Shown piece by piece: positions 6,484 to 15,448 of a stretch of 38,954 nucleotides of DNA. The notes under the pieces are model-generated. The model was not told the DNA's origin and made no database searches. It was given only the letters and a program-made list of their open reading frames with translations. A program made the translations under genes and the position numbers. Source of the DNA: a virus; IMG/VR virus record IMGVR_UViG_3300025115_000028, positions 1 through 38,954 of that record; one strand, 5' to 3'. Every line of letters begins with the position of its first letter. The stretch's first letter is position 1.

Positions 6484-9432
6484 TTATACTCCCTGTTCTA
6501 TTATGTTATCGTCATTATCACCCTGCTCGATTATATTATCGTCATTGTCTCCGGTCTCGATTATATTGCCAACCTCTGACACCGGAACCACCTCTACAAA
6601 CGCTGTACAGGTTACTTTCGGGTCTTTAATCTGTACTTGGTAGTTTACCTTGGTAATCACTCCTAAAAGGTCTCCAAGTGCCTCGTATTGCGGTACTGAA
6701 AGGTTTATCGGAGTTCCGATGTCAATATCGTTCTCAACTGCAAATTCATAAGGCACCGCAAAGGAAATTTCCCTGCGTTCTTTCACCGTTGTATCAGCAC
6801 CCTGCCATTTTAGCCATGAGTCAAGATACATGAAACCGGATTCATCCGCAGAAAACAGTTTACTATTTGTCAACTGCGTAGGAGGTGTATTTTTAATGCC
6901 GTAATATACATACAACATCCGACCAGCATTCCAAAGACCTTCGGGGTCTGACAGTACCGCATTGGTTTCGATGTATGCCGGATCGTACACCGCCTTGTCG
7001 GTATTTGTGACCCGTATGTATTTAGTGTATTTCTGCGAACCTTCATCCCATGCGAAATTTATTATCGGTTCGCAGAAAATATCGTTCGTATTTCGGTCTT
7101 TGATATTACCGAGTGAGCCATCAATAATGTTTGTGAGGTTGATTTCAGTTCTTATAATACTTGGATTGAAAAATCCGTGCATGAAAAACAGTTTGTATCT
7201 TCCTAATCTGTCAAGCGACAGGATCGACCAAGAGTTCTGACAAAGGTCATTCAGCATTTTAGTGCTTGAAGAATCCTCGTATTTGTTAATCTGATAACTG
7301 AACTGCCCATTATTGCCGTAGTATGCAGACTGCAATCCTCCCCACGATGTGCTATTGTCAAGCACGGTCGCATAGTCATCAGTCGCATAAGTAAACGAGT
7401 ACCCCTCACGGGAATAGTCCTGCAGTCGTACAATATGATTCATCAAGTCGTATGGGTCGTACATGATGTTAGTAGCACCGGTGCCAAATTGTGTAGTTCC
7501 GAACTGCCTGCCGTACCAATGTGCGAAGATGCCCGTTTCGGTGTTGATGTCCGCAATCGGTACGCACAAACCAAACTGATACATATCGATCTTATGCGAT
7601 AGGGTTGTGATAGCGGGTGTCGTTTGTCGTTGGTAATTAACTAATAAGTAAATGTCAAATGTATCGTTTTGCACATATTTTAAATACTTGTTGTAATCGA
7701 ATGTGACTAAATTATATCCGCCTAATGAATTATAAGCACCTGTGATTTTTAGATTTTTCTCGAAAAAATTAATCTCATTAGTTGAATAAAATGGCAAGCC
7801 ACTAAAATCTAACCAATTAGAATCGAAATTGTTTAATCCAAAATCAAGATAAGTGTCAGCCTCCGTGAAAGTAGCAATCCCATTTTCTGCATTTATAAAT
7901 GGTTTATATTTTTCATTACAAATAATATATTTATACTTCAATGGTAATGACGATACATCTGTTATGCCGAAATAACAACACAGCAGCGGAAAAGCATTTT
8001 CAATATCAAAACTCGGCTTTTGAAATGTCAATTTAAATAAATGTCCAAAAATTATAGAGTCACCTTCACCCGATGAGTGTTGGTATTCAATATCAAGCGA
8101 CTTCACCGTTGTTGTCAATCTATCACTACAAGTCGTAAGCGAGCCTGTATCGGTAGTATTCGCATCAACAATCGATACAGGAGAGTTTGATACTGTTGTT
8201 TTGCTAAAAAATGTAGTTAAATCAGACCCTGTTTTTGTGTAGTTATAGAAAAATAAATTGTCGTCATCAAGACCATTATAATCAGTAGGAGCTCCGAGTG
8301 TTGCCGTGTCTGCAACAATACTTGTCGGTGTTAAAAACATGAAGCCACTGACTTTTTTAAAATCTTCTATTGTTCCACTTGATATTACAACCTTGTTGGT
8401 ATCAATGTTTAACACTCCCGCATTCTGTATTTGAGTGTATCCACTATCAACATGAGTATATAAATCGTTACCTACAAACCCTGTCGACTGAAAATCATCC
8501 GAAGAGAATTCAAGATTAAATCTGAAAAATTGCAGATAAGATATTGCCTCTGCGGCGCCCGTTTTATCCTTAAAATCATAATTTGTACCATCAAAGGATA
8601 GCGCCTCTGTTAGGTTGATGTAAAATATCCCGTTAGGATCAGAGTCTATTGGTGACGGGATAATATATCCCACGGAATCAACTTTTTTGCAAATATTTTT
8701 CCCGTTCCCGTGAATACATTTTACATATAAATTGTCATAGGTATTCAGCAAAGCAACAAAGTCATCAATATTTGAAAAATTAAATTCAACTTCGCTTAAA
8801 TTAACAGCGATAATGTATCCAGGAGGAAAGCCTGGTGTTGGCTTTATTTTATCAACTTGTAGTATAATTTTCCCGTAATTTGTCAAATCATCACCGATAC
8901 ATTCAACAGGTTGAATATCACTCACCGATGCCGTTAATCTCACTTTCTCCACATCACCAAAAATAATTGGTATACAAGAATCCACATCAACGCCACGCTT
9001 ACCGATATAAGTTTCCCGCAAAGCCGAAACATCTTCATAAGTAACCACCATTTCCGTTTCGTCAAATTCCTGTTTGGTAATATATCCGGTGTATAGCACA
9101 TATTCAGTCATACCGCCGAGGTCAATCAATTCAATCTTGCATCCTGTCAACTGAATATCGTTATTTGCAAGCCATGTCGAGAACCCGCTTATATTGTTGA
9201 CCTTTACAGAACCACCGCCAATACTTGTTATTTTCCCGTTTCTGCGAGGGTCTACGCTTTTGCTGAATCCGGTACACCACTCCTGCGTTAATATGCCAGA
9301 CTTCCAGCCTGTCATCATGTCATCAGCCTTGAGAAGCCACAGGAAAGACCCGTCTGCATATCCGAAATTATTTGAGGGGGTGCCGATGTCGTTTGCGTTT
9401 GATATTCTGATTCCGAAATTTGCTATCCGCAT
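6484..9432 (-). CDS. Large tail-tip (hub / tail-associated) protein
   Basis: 982 residues, the largest gene in the window. It lies directly after the distal-tail gene, where siphoviruses encode the tail-associated or hub protein that closes the tube and carries fibres. The N-terminus (MRIANFGIRISNANDIGT) is followed by a segment with LTGCKIELIDLGG and VLYTGYITKQEF, similar to domains at the start of tail-tip hubs. The rest is beta-rich. The last 30 residues are a decapeptide repeat, NIIEQGDNDD, about 2.7 copies. No cell-wall hydrolase motif was found. The first base of the ATG abuts the stop of the upstream gene. The C-terminal third is repeated at 37958-38954. Confidence 0.75.
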   Translation of the reverse strand: MRIANFGIRISNANDIGTPSNNFGYADGSFLWLLKADDMMTGWKSGILTQEWCTGFSKSVDPRRNGKITSIGGGSVKVNNISGFSTWLANNDIQLTGCKIELIDLGGMTEYVLYTGYITKQEFDETEMVVTYEDVSALRETYIGKRGVDVDSCIPIIFGDVEKVRLTASVSDIQPVECIGDDLTNYGKIILQVDKIKPTPGFPPGYIIAVNLSEVEFNFSNIDDFVALLNTYDNLYVKCIHGNGKNICKKVDSVGYIIPSPIDSDPNGIFYINLTEALSFDGTNYDFKDKTGAAEAISYLQFFRFNLEFSSDDFQSTGFVGNDLYTHVDSGYTQIQNAGVLNIDTNKVVISSGTIEDFKKVSGFMFLTPTSIVADTATLGAPTDYNGLDDDNLFFYNYTKTGSDLTTFFSKTTVSNSPVSIVDANTTDTGSLTTCSDRLTTTVKSLDIEYQHSSGEGDSIIFGHLFKLTFQKPSFDIENAFPLLCCYFGITDVSSLPLKYKYIICNEKYKPFINAENGIATFTEADTYLDFGLNNFDSNWLDFSGLPFYSTNEINFFEKNLKITGAYNSLGGYNLVTFDYNKYLKYVQNDTFDIYLLVNYQRQTTPAITTLSHKIDMYQFGLCVPIADINTETGIFAHWYGRQFGTTQFGTGATNIMYDPYDLMNHIVRLQDYSREGYSFTYATDDYATVLDNSTSWGGLQSAYYGNNGQFSYQINKYEDSSSTKMLNDLCQNSWSILSLDRLGRYKLFFMHGFFNPSIIRTEINLTNIIDGSLGNIKDRNTNDIFCEPIINFAWDEGSQKYTKYIRVTNTDKAVYDPAYIETNAVLSDPEGLWNAGRMLYVYYGIKNTPPTQLTNSKLFSADESGFMYLDSWLKWQGADTTVKERREISFAVPYEFAVENDIDIGTPINLSVPQYEALGDLLGVITKVNYQVQIKDPKVTCTAFVEVVPVSEVGNIIETGDNDDNIIEQGDNDDNIIEQGV
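6488..6570 (-). repeat. 30-bp tandem repeat at the 3' end of the tail-tip gene
   Basis: About 2.7 copies of a 30-bp unit encode NIIE(T/Q)GDNDD repeats at the C-terminus of the tail-tip protein. The units differ at a few bases. Because the period is a multiple of three, copy-number change would keep frame. The same array lies at 37962-38044. Confidence 0.85.
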
Positions 9433-10257
9433 TTATCGCCCCGACATCTTGAAGGAAACGCCAAATTGATTATGACTAATATGCTTTATTTTTAGCCGTT
9501 TGTCAATCAGTTTCAGATTATATGAAACATCCGGCAACCGCTCAACACCGCAAACCGAATACGACTCCGGAGCCGTCACCGGAATATCACCGCCTCGATA
9601 TGTTACAATGATTTTTTGAATCAGATTATTGACCTGCTTATCTGTCAATATCAGAGTAAACTCAACATCTATCCGGTCATCATCGCCATTATTGATGTCA
9701 AGCCCGTACTGGTATCCGCCCATCATGTAATTCAGTTTTTGGTCGAACGCTTTTTCTTTGATAAACCCATCTTCGGGATATGGCAGACCGGACACACTCG
9801 CAAATGTCAACGACCCGTCCTGTTCAAGATTGATTGACTGCGGGCGAATATCCCGACTCCCCTCATAAATCCACGACAGGGTAAATTCCACTTTGTAAAA
9901 CTTCCCCGTGATATCCTGCTTGTCTTCGGTCTTTACATCCGACATTATGCAGGAATATCCCGCAACAGGCTCCGTCACGAAATACCCGAACGGGAAAAAA
10001 CCCGTACTGTCGCACTCCGTCAATGTAATCAACTGACCCCTTAAACCGCTTGAGCGAGTGAAATTTTTCACAAAATCGCTATATGTATCGGTATCATAAA
10101 ACACCATTGAGCACTTGCAGGAATACCTATCGTAGATATCACCTGCATCGAAAGTGCTAACCGTGTCATCACCGTTGTCGCAGAATGTAAACGGAAAATC
10201 TACCGTTGTTGTATACCCGTAATTCGGGTTGTCGTATGTTACGCCGTCAATTTTCAT
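9433..10257 (-). CDS. Distal tail-like protein
   Basis: A 274-residue beta-rich protein (MKIDGVTYDNPNYGYTTTVD) between the tape measure and the tail-tip protein, the standard position of the distal tail protein (Dit) that forms the ring connecting tube and tip. The start overlaps the tape measure stop by 4 bp (ATGA). No motif is strong enough to prove the family, so the call rests on gene order, size and beta content. It contains several cysteines (YSCKCSMVF), unusual for such proteins. Confidence 0.65.
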   Translation of the reverse strand: MKIDGVTYDNPNYGYTTTVDFPFTFCDNGDDTVSTFDAGDIYDRYSCKCSMVFYDTDTYSDFVKNFTRSSGLRGQLITLTECDSTGFFPFGYFVTEPVAGYSCIMSDVKTEDKQDITGKFYKVEFTLSWIYEGSRDIRPQSINLEQDGSLTFASVSGLPYPEDGFIKEKAFDQKLNYMMGGYQYGLDINNGDDDRIDVEFTLILTDKQVNNLIQKIIVTYRGGDIPVTAPESYSVCGVERLPDVSYNLKLIDKRLKIKHISHNQFGVSFKMSGR

Positions 10258-12260
10258 ATTGTCAACCTCGTAGCGTCAATCTCGCCCCGTTCCTTGGCTT
10301 CGTAGAGCAGTTCAAGCATTGCCTGCCTGTGATTCATGTTCTCCTGTTTAAGAGCCTGTACGGTGTCATCAGAGGCGTTCCCGTTGATTATGACAGTACT
10401 ATCACCCAGCGTGATATTTCCCGCCATTCCCCGTGCTCTACCGTTGGCAATTGCCATAAATTCCCGCTGTTGCCTTGTGTTCAGTATTGCCTCACCGGAG
10501 TTGACACTTGCGTCAACCTTGTCACCTGTAAACGATGTACCCGGCACAAATCCTCCCTGTGCAAATTCCGGTTTGTTTGCGGCGATGATACCGCTTGAAA
10601 CAGCACCGAGCGCACCCGTTGCAATCACCATCGGAATAGCGGCGGGCATCCCCATTGTGGAAATGGTCTTCGTTATACCAAGCGCAGTATTGACAAACGA
10701 CATCACAAGGTTCATGCGCCAGTCCTTCATTGCGATTTCATACCGCTTTTTTCTTGCGTCTTCGTCAATCTTCTCAAGTTCCTTGGCTTTCTGCCGTTCA
10801 CTCATGCGTGATTCTTGCACATTCTTTTTCCGTGCGGCGGTCTCCTTGTCAAGTGCAACCACCTGTTTAGTCATTGCCGCATCGAATATCTGCTGTGCCG
10901 CTGTTGCCATTGTTTCAACGGCGATCAGAGCACCTTCCTTCCGGCGTTCAAGCACATTTCGGTCGGATTCTGCCTCTTGTTCTCGCAGTTGGTTTTGTAG
11001 TTCTGCCGTTTCAGCCTCGATCTTCCGTACTTCCTCGTTATAATCAAGTATCGCTTGTATTTCAGCATCAAGGTTTTTTTCCTTTGCAAGCCGCAACTCC
11101 TCTTGAAATCTTAATCTCAAATCATACTGCTCAAGTTGAGCCTTTGCCCATGCCTCGTTTGAAGCATTAATTTCTGCTTCTGTCATGGATTTTGCGGAGG
11201 TCTTCTTTGGCGCTGCCGGTGTTGCAGTTGCTCCCGCTGTTGGTGCCCCTGTTTCAGCCCCTGTAAGTTTCCGAAATTCCGCTTTTAAATTGTCAAGCCG
11301 TTCAACCGCATTGATATATAATTCATCAACATTATGACCCTTTGCGGTTTCAAGCATTTTCACTTCCTCGGCGGCTTCTTTCATCTTTGCGCCGACTTCC
11401 TCTATCTGCTTGGTCTTCTCTTCATTCTTTTTTGCTGTTTGGTTAAAAATTGCAGTCCACCCCTGCGCTGTTTCCCGCATGAGTTTAGTCGCTTCACGTA
11501 AAGCAGGGAGCAACAACACCCCGAACGCATCCCCAAGGTCGGCAATATCATTTTTAAATTGTTGCCATTGCCCAAAATCGGTAGCACCCATCGCCTCGGC
11601 AACGCCTCCGAATTGTGACTCAAGTTCTTTGAGTATCACATTTTGGGCACTTGCAATGTCATTTTGCTCCATGAATTTTGTGATTGTCTGCTTTTGTACT
11701 TCCGTAAACTGCACACCGACCCTTGACAGTGCCGCCATTCCCTCGACCGGATCGTTAAGAGCCTTACCCAGTTGCATAGCACTTGACGACAAATCTTGAT
11801 CCATCGAGGCACTCATGTCAAGCATTGCCTTGGTCACCCGTGGGAATACATCACCGCCGATGTTTTTAAATGTCAACAGCAGGCTTTGACCTGTTACGAT
11901 TGCGCCCTCGCTGAATGTCGTTACATCCTGCAACTGTTGAGCCATTGCGGTTACTTGTTTAGCGGTAAGTCCTGCTGCCGACCCTGTGGCTTTTATGGTC
12001 TGCTCAAGTTTAGCCTGTTCCTTTTGACCGTCAAGCGCCTCTTTAACGCTGAATTTTAACGCCTCACCGAGTTTTTGAATTGTAAAGTATCCGGCGGCGG
12101 CGGTCAGCATCCCCTTGATGGCATTGCCTGCCATGTCGGTGGACTTGGAAGCCTGTTGCGCCTCTTTGTCAAGGTCTCCGAGTTCTTTATTTATTTTCTT
12201 AATGGTTGGCGATAAATCATCTACCGCCTCAAATTCCATTATAACAGTATCTCTGCTCAT
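10254..12260 (-). CDS. Tail tape measure protein
   Basis: A 668-residue protein that is mostly helical and Ala/Gln/Glu-rich. The N-terminus (EFEAVDDLSPTIKKINKELG) is typical of tape measure proteins. A hydrophobic Gly/Ala region lies near residues 520-565 (MPAAIPMVIATGALGAVSSG). The C-terminal signature GGFVPGTSFTGDKVDASVNSGEAIL (residues about 573-597) is the recurrent end domain of many siphovirus tape measures. It sets tail length and passes into the host with the DNA. At roughly 1.5 angstrom per residue the tail would be about 100 nm, short for a siphovirus. It overlaps the preceding chaperone-frame stop by 4 bp (ATGA). Confidence 0.92.
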   Translation of the reverse strand: MSRDTVIMEFEAVDDLSPTIKKINKELGDLDKEAQQASKSTDMAGNAIKGMLTAAAGYFTIQKLGEALKFSVKEALDGQKEQAKLEQTIKATGSAAGLTAKQVTAMAQQLQDVTTFSEGAIVTGQSLLLTFKNIGGDVFPRVTKAMLDMSASMDQDLSSSAMQLGKALNDPVEGMAALSRVGVQFTEVQKQTITKFMEQNDIASAQNVILKELESQFGGVAEAMGATDFGQWQQFKNDIADLGDAFGVLLLPALREATKLMRETAQGWTAIFNQTAKKNEEKTKQIEEVGAKMKEAAEEVKMLETAKGHNVDELYINAVERLDNLKAEFRKLTGAETGAPTAGATATPAAPKKTSAKSMTEAEINASNEAWAKAQLEQYDLRLRFQEELRLAKEKNLDAEIQAILDYNEEVRKIEAETAELQNQLREQEAESDRNVLERRKEGALIAVETMATAAQQIFDAAMTKQVVALDKETAARKKNVQESRMSERQKAKELEKIDEDARKKRYEIAMKDWRMNLVMSFVNTALGITKTISTMGMPAAIPMVIATGALGAVSSGIIAANKPEFAQGGFVPGTSFTGDKVDASVNSGEAILNTRQQREFMAIANGRARGMAGNITLGDSTVIINGNASDDTVQALKQENMNHRQAMLELLYEAKERGEIDATRLTI

Positions 12261-12594
12261 TTTTTCACCTGTTCAAATTTATTAGTGTAAAACTTAAATA
12301 GTCGCATTGCGTCAAGGAAGAGGCAGTTGACATTATCTGGCAACCCTGTGTGCTCGATGATAGAGTATTGGTCGTACCATGCTGAAATGTCGCTTGAAAT
12401 ATATAGGTGTGGGTGTCTGCACAATTCGTAAACATCTTCGCCCCTTTTGAATTTCAACAGTCCACGCTCTATCCTACCATTCGGAACCGCTACTGTCGCC
12501 GTACTGTCAACACCCCAAAAGGGATCATGCGAGACTGCCGAGGCAGAAGGGATGCCGTCAAACAGCCCCGCATGAATAGCAGCAAATACTATAA
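12257..12594 (-). CDS. Tail assembly chaperone extension, probably made by -1 frameshift (or separate ORF from TTG 12457)
   Basis: This frame is open from the stop codon of the upstream chaperone gene (12589-12591) to 12257. There is no ATG or GTG start before a TTG at 12457, which would give a 66-residue protein. The 34 or so codons upstream of that TTG read as ordinary protein (FAAIHAGLFDGIPSASAVSH). The frame is -1 relative to the upstream gene. Siphoviruses commonly encode a G/GT pair here, the longer form arising by -1 frameshift. No classic X-XXY-YYZ heptamer is visible. The only plausible slip is TTA to TTT next to the TAG stop. If it occurs, the fusion would be about 260 residues and would bind the tape measure during assembly. 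Confidence 0.55.
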
Positions 12595-13041
12595 AGCCGT
12601 GGTTTCATCCTCTGTCAGATACGAAATCCGGCTAATCTCCGAATATATCGCATCAACAAGCCGAGGGTGGAATCTCTCAAACTCTTCCGAGTTGTCAAGC
12701 ATACAGGCTTTTATAATTTTGTCAATTTTACCAATCGAGACACTTTTCAGATAACTGCTCAACGCAAGCAAACCATGATTATCAAGGTTTGACGGGTCCA
12801 CCCCTTTGCCTTTGCACCATGCGAACGATTCCGCTTTCACCCGCTCCTGTTCTGCTTCGACTTCGTGCCGTTCCAAATATGTAAACGGTCGAATCTTGAA
12901 TACTGGGCGTTCATCCTTGGAGAACCCCATGTCATCAAGCAATTTGTGAGGTGTGAAACTGTACTCTTTCGGTTTCGCAAGCAGTAAACCGGAGAAGCCT
13001 TTCTTCTCCGGTACGGTAGTTATCTTTTTAGTCGCCATCAT
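12589..13041 (-). CDS. Tail assembly chaperone (short form)
   Basis: A 150-residue protein lying between the tail tube and tape measure genes, the standard place for the gpG-like chaperone. The start is taken as the ATG at 13039-13041 (MMATKKITTV), because GAAGGGAAAG, a good ribosome site, directly precedes it. An upstream in-frame ATG at 13053 would place that ribosome site inside the gene. The C-terminal half is helical (KIIKACMLDNSEEFERFHPR). It ends TTA TAG, possibly a frameshift stop into the next frame. Identification is by gene order and size. Sequence motifs are weak. Confidence 0.72.
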   Translation of the reverse strand: MMATKKITTVPEKKGFSGLLLAKPKEYSFTPHKLLDDMGFSKDERPVFKIRPFTYLERHEVEAEQERVKAESFAWCKGKGVDPSNLDNHGLLALSSYLKSVSIGKIDKIIKACMLDNSEEFERFHPRLVDAIYSEISRISYLTEDETTAL

Positions 13042-13065
13042 CTTTCCCTTCATTGATGTTTATTA

Positions 13066-14016
13066 TTATACGATTGCTTTTGCAGTCAAGGTAAATCCCC
13101 GAACTTGAAATTCAAGTTCCTCGGAAACGATACCTTCCGCATCGCCATCTTTACGGCTTGAAAGGTTCGCATCGGTAATTTCAAGATCGTAGTATTTACC
13201 TGCAAACTTGACACTTGAGAAGACCGAATCTGCAACCATATCAGCAGGAAACCCGCTTGTCGCAAGGTCGATTTTGTAAACCGGAACTGTCAGTTTTGCC
13301 GCTTTTCCGGTGATTCGTGCCTTGAGCACACCGCCCTCTTTATTGGGGTCTCCAATAAAAGACACCGCATTACCAAGATCAAGACTAAACGACAGGGGGA
13401 TATATGCCTGCCCGTCAACGGTGAAAACTGTTTCAAGGAACTTTTCCCGCAGTTCGTCAAGGTCTTGCAGAACCTTAATCGGTGCGGCATTGTCGGACTC
13501 TTCCTCAAACGCACCGGAGAAAGTAAACTCACAACCGACTTCCTGCCCGATACCGCCTGCGGATATTACAAGATTGCTCTGAATACCTCTTACCTTGCGC
13601 TGTACCGCCGCAGGGGTGCTCCCGCAGTTCATGTCGGAAACAATCGCCGAGATACCACCGCAAGGCATCGACCCATCGAAAGTATACACAACCGGATCCG
13701 CACCGCCGCCAGACTTGATAAGCCCCGCACTGACAAGCAGTTTACCGATTGTAGGCTCGACCGTAGCATCACCGCTATGTGTCAAGGGAGCCTTACCGCT
13801 AAAAGTCACCTTGTACTGTCCCGACCGCATCTGCCCCTCATGGAGTGAACCGTTTGCGGGGTTCCCAAGGTTCGCCATTCCATAGTCGATCTCCGGTGTT
13901 GCCACATCGTAAATCTCGATGTTATGGTCTGCCGCAAGCGGTGCGTTGTAAGTGCCTGCGGTTCCTTCGGCTTTAAATGCCACTATCCTGTTTTGTGTTC
14001 CGTATTCCGTTGCCAT
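13066..14016 (-). CDS. Major tail tube protein
   Basis: 316 residues, opening MATEYGTQNRIVAFKAEGTAG, with the Gly-rich beta structure typical of tail tube monomers that stack as hexamers. A second region (PIKVLQDLDELREKFLETVF) may be the helix between tube strands. It lies between the tail-terminator/connector genes and the chaperone genes, as expected. The start has AGGAG followed by TTGACAA and then ATG, so the -35-like hexamer TTGACA sits inside the leader. It is one of the larger tube proteins, perhaps carrying an extra decoration domain. Confidence 0.82.
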   Translation of the reverse strand: MATEYGTQNRIVAFKAEGTAGTYNAPLAADHNIEIYDVATPEIDYGMANLGNPANGSLHEGQMRSGQYKVTFSGKAPLTHSGDATVEPTIGKLLVSAGLIKSGGGADPVVYTFDGSMPCGGISAIVSDMNCGSTPAAVQRKVRGIQSNLVISAGGIGQEVGCEFTFSGAFEEESDNAAPIKVLQDLDELREKFLETVFTVDGQAYIPLSFSLDLGNAVSFIGDPNKEGGVLKARITGKAAKLTVPVYKIDLATSGFPADMVADSVFSSVKFAGKYYDLEITDANLSSRKDGDAEGIVSEELEFQVRGFTLTAKAIV

Positions 14017-14019
14017 TTG

Positions 14020-14469
14020 TCAACTCCTGTTCTGTAAATATTCAACTTCGAAATTTATATTCATTCTGACGGGGGCGTATATGCCCTCTGTCTCCACATC
14101 CTCAAAATCCATTCCAGTATACCGAAACGATTGCGCTCCGGCATCACCTGCCGCATTGTAAACCGTCCCGAAGATTACTTTGACATCTTCAAGTACCGCT
14201 TCCATCTCGTCTTTGACCGATTCCTTGACAATATCAAGGTCTACATTGGAGGTTCCCTTTTTATTGTACACATAAAGCGCAAATGACCGCTTTTGGCGGT
14301 ACTTCGTCACTCCGACATAGTTTGACCCCACATCCGTATTTTCCTCATCCTGCGAGGCTACTATGATGTATTGGTCGATATCCCTTGATAGTTTGCGATT
14401 ATTGGCGACAGTGTAGTCGCTGTCTTCCAACATCTCAATAATTGCTGATTTAATATCAAGCCATGCCAT
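14020..14469 (-). CDS. Probable tail terminator / minor tail protein
   Basis: 149 residues. The pattern is an N-terminal helix (LDIKSAIIEMLEDS), a short beta strand with RQKRSFALYVYNKKG and a final beta segment (APVRMNINFEVEYLQ). This layout, directly upstream of the tail tube gene, fits the tail terminator that caps the tube and joins it to the head. It overlaps the connector gene by one base (14469). The family was not recognised by a distinctive motif. Confidence 0.62.
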   Translation of the reverse strand: MAWLDIKSAIIEMLEDSDYTVANNRKLSRDIDQYIIVASQDEENTDVGSNYVGVTKYRQKRSFALYVYNKKGTSNVDLDIVKESVKDEMEAVLEDVKVIFGTVYNAAGDAGAQSFRYTGMDFEDVETEGIYAPVRMNINFEVEYLQNRS

Positions 14470-14855
14470 CAGTACACCGGAACCATTCTGATAAATGACT
14501 GTTCGGACAGGTTGACATTCAGAATATTCTCATATGTCAAGTCCGATTTTGCGGTATTGCGTTCGCCTGTGTAGAAATCAAGTTTCGACTTGTAAATATC
14601 GGCAACATCACCCATTGCCCCGCCCCAATAATCTGAAAGCAGTTTCCAATATATCCAAAATATTGCATAGTTAATAAGCGCCGGAGAGGTTATAAAACCA
14701 CCATTGTCAACGGGAATCTGATCCGGTTGTATTCCCCTTGCAATGCAGACATTTTTTATCTCATTGTCAAGCAGTTCAAGTTGGGTGTCGATGTTCTCCC
14801 GCTCCGCAATATCCTTCACATGAAGGTCGGTGATCCAGTCAGTATTAAAGAGCAT
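14469..14855 (-). CDS. Probable head-tail connector protein
   Basis: 128 residues, mostly helical (RENIDTQLELLDNEIKNVC, INYAIFWIYWKLLSDYWGG). Head-completion proteins of the gp6/gp15/gp36 type are small helical bundles of this size lying between capsid and tail genes. It overlaps the upstream gene by 11 bp and abuts the tail terminator gene. Gene order supports a connector role at the portal. There is no decisive motif. Confidence 0.62.
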   Translation of the reverse strand: MLFNTDWITDLHVKDIAERENIDTQLELLDNEIKNVCIARGIQPDQIPVDNGGFITSPALINYAIFWIYWKLLSDYWGGAMGDVADIYKSKLDFYTGERNTAKSDLTYENILNVNLSEQSFIRMVPVY

Positions 14856-15300
14856 CCTGCAATTCCTTTTTTATAACTACCTGTATTCTGTTTTTCATAA
14901 CGCCGATATATTTATCCCATGCCCTTACGATAAAATGGTCGGCAAGTATTCCGTATCCCTTTTTCGGTTGTGTCGGGGTGTAGGCGTTTGCCGCTTTACT
15001 TCTGCGATATCCTTTATAAGTACCCTCATGCAGAAAAGTCCCGTAGGATTTTCCACCTTTCGTAATTGTCAATCCGTCATCAAGTCCCAGTGTGAGTTTC
15101 ATATCTTTCAAATCAAAGTCTGTGCTTCTTTCAAGGTTTCCGCTTTGGGATGTGTACTCATGGTCTTTTTTAGCCATTAAAGCCATTTTCTCACCGTAAA
15201 TCCCCATGATTTTTTTTACTTGGGCGACCCACCCGGCGTTTGGGTTCGTCAGTATTTGGAGTGCTTTCTGCTTGTCCTTCAGTCCCGATACTCTGATCAT
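14845..15300 (-). CDS. HK97 gp10-like neck protein
   Basis: 151 residues from the ATG at 15300 (MIRVSGLKDKQKALQIL), a start that resembles other HK97 gp10-like proteins. A GTG at 15315 would add five residues. The central stretch YGTFLHEGTYKG, followed by ILADHFIVRAW, matches the conserved 'a-x-x-HEGT ... FI-RA' pattern of the family. These proteins sit at the head-tail interface. The gene starts inside the previous small gene in another frame, an overlap of 110 bp. Its start site lies 13-18 bp after a GGAG. Confidence 0.75.
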   Translation of the reverse strand: MIRVSGLKDKQKALQILTNPNAGWVAQVKKIMGIYGEKMALMAKKDHEYTSQSGNLERSTDFDLKDMKLTLGLDDGLTITKGGKSYGTFLHEGTYKGYRRSKAANAYTPTQPKKGYGILADHFIVRAWDKYIGVMKNRIQVVIKKELQDAL

Positions 15301-15397
15301 TGAAAGGGTTCTCACTCCATCCGAGGTTCAGCCAACCGTCAAGGTCGACATTGTAAATCTCTCTGCTCTGTCCGTTTTTGTAAATTACTTTATCCAT
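15191..15397 (-). CDS. Small protein after the major capsid gene, overlaps the next gene
   Basis: 68 residues starting MDKVIYKNGQSREIYNVDLD and ending in a basic tail with RRVGRPSKK. The W-containing middle (GWLNLGWSENPF) and basic R-x-GRPSKK tail recur in small proteins next to siphovirus capsid genes. The gene is preceded by GGAAGGGGAAAAG and an ATG. It overlaps the neck-protein gene by about 110 bp in a different frame, which is unusual but plausible because both frames look coding. Role unknown, perhaps a head-completion factor. Confidence 0.68.
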   Translation of the reverse strand: MDKVIYKNGQSREIYNVDLDGWLNLGWSENPFNDQSIGTEGQAESTPNTDEPKRRVGRPSKKNHGDLR

Positions 15398-15420
15398 CTT
15401 TTCCCCTTCCGAAAAGTAAA

Positions 15421-15442
15421 GGAGGGGTTTTTACACCCCTCC
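15421..15442 (-). terminator. Hairpin after the major capsid gene
   Basis: An 8-bp stem (GGAGGGGT / ACCCCTCC) with a 6-base loop lies directly after the capsid stop. On the coding strand it is followed by TTTACTTTT, an incomplete T-run. It may be a partial terminator that lowers expression of downstream connector genes, or a stabiliser of the capsid mRNA 3' end. Confidence 0.6.
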
Positions 15443-15448
15443 GATTTA

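Larger units (their letters stand above)
3685..7480. repeat. Long direct repeat, left copy (pairs with 35159-38954)
   Basis: Offset to the right copy is exactly 31,474 bp at every gene boundary checked (4290/35764, 4573/36047, 6481/37955). Positions 3685-3774 match, 3775-3889 contain about 18 substitutions, and no difference was noticed from 3890 to 7480, where the right copy reaches the window end. The two full fibre proteins encoded in the repeat are identical. This is best explained as the start and wrap-around of a circular genome map. Confidence 0.93.

Noticed and set aside
10336-12059. Several plus-strand ORFs opposite the tape measure gene
   Set aside because: They are antisense to a gene with clear family features, carry no recognisable domains and no ribosome sites.
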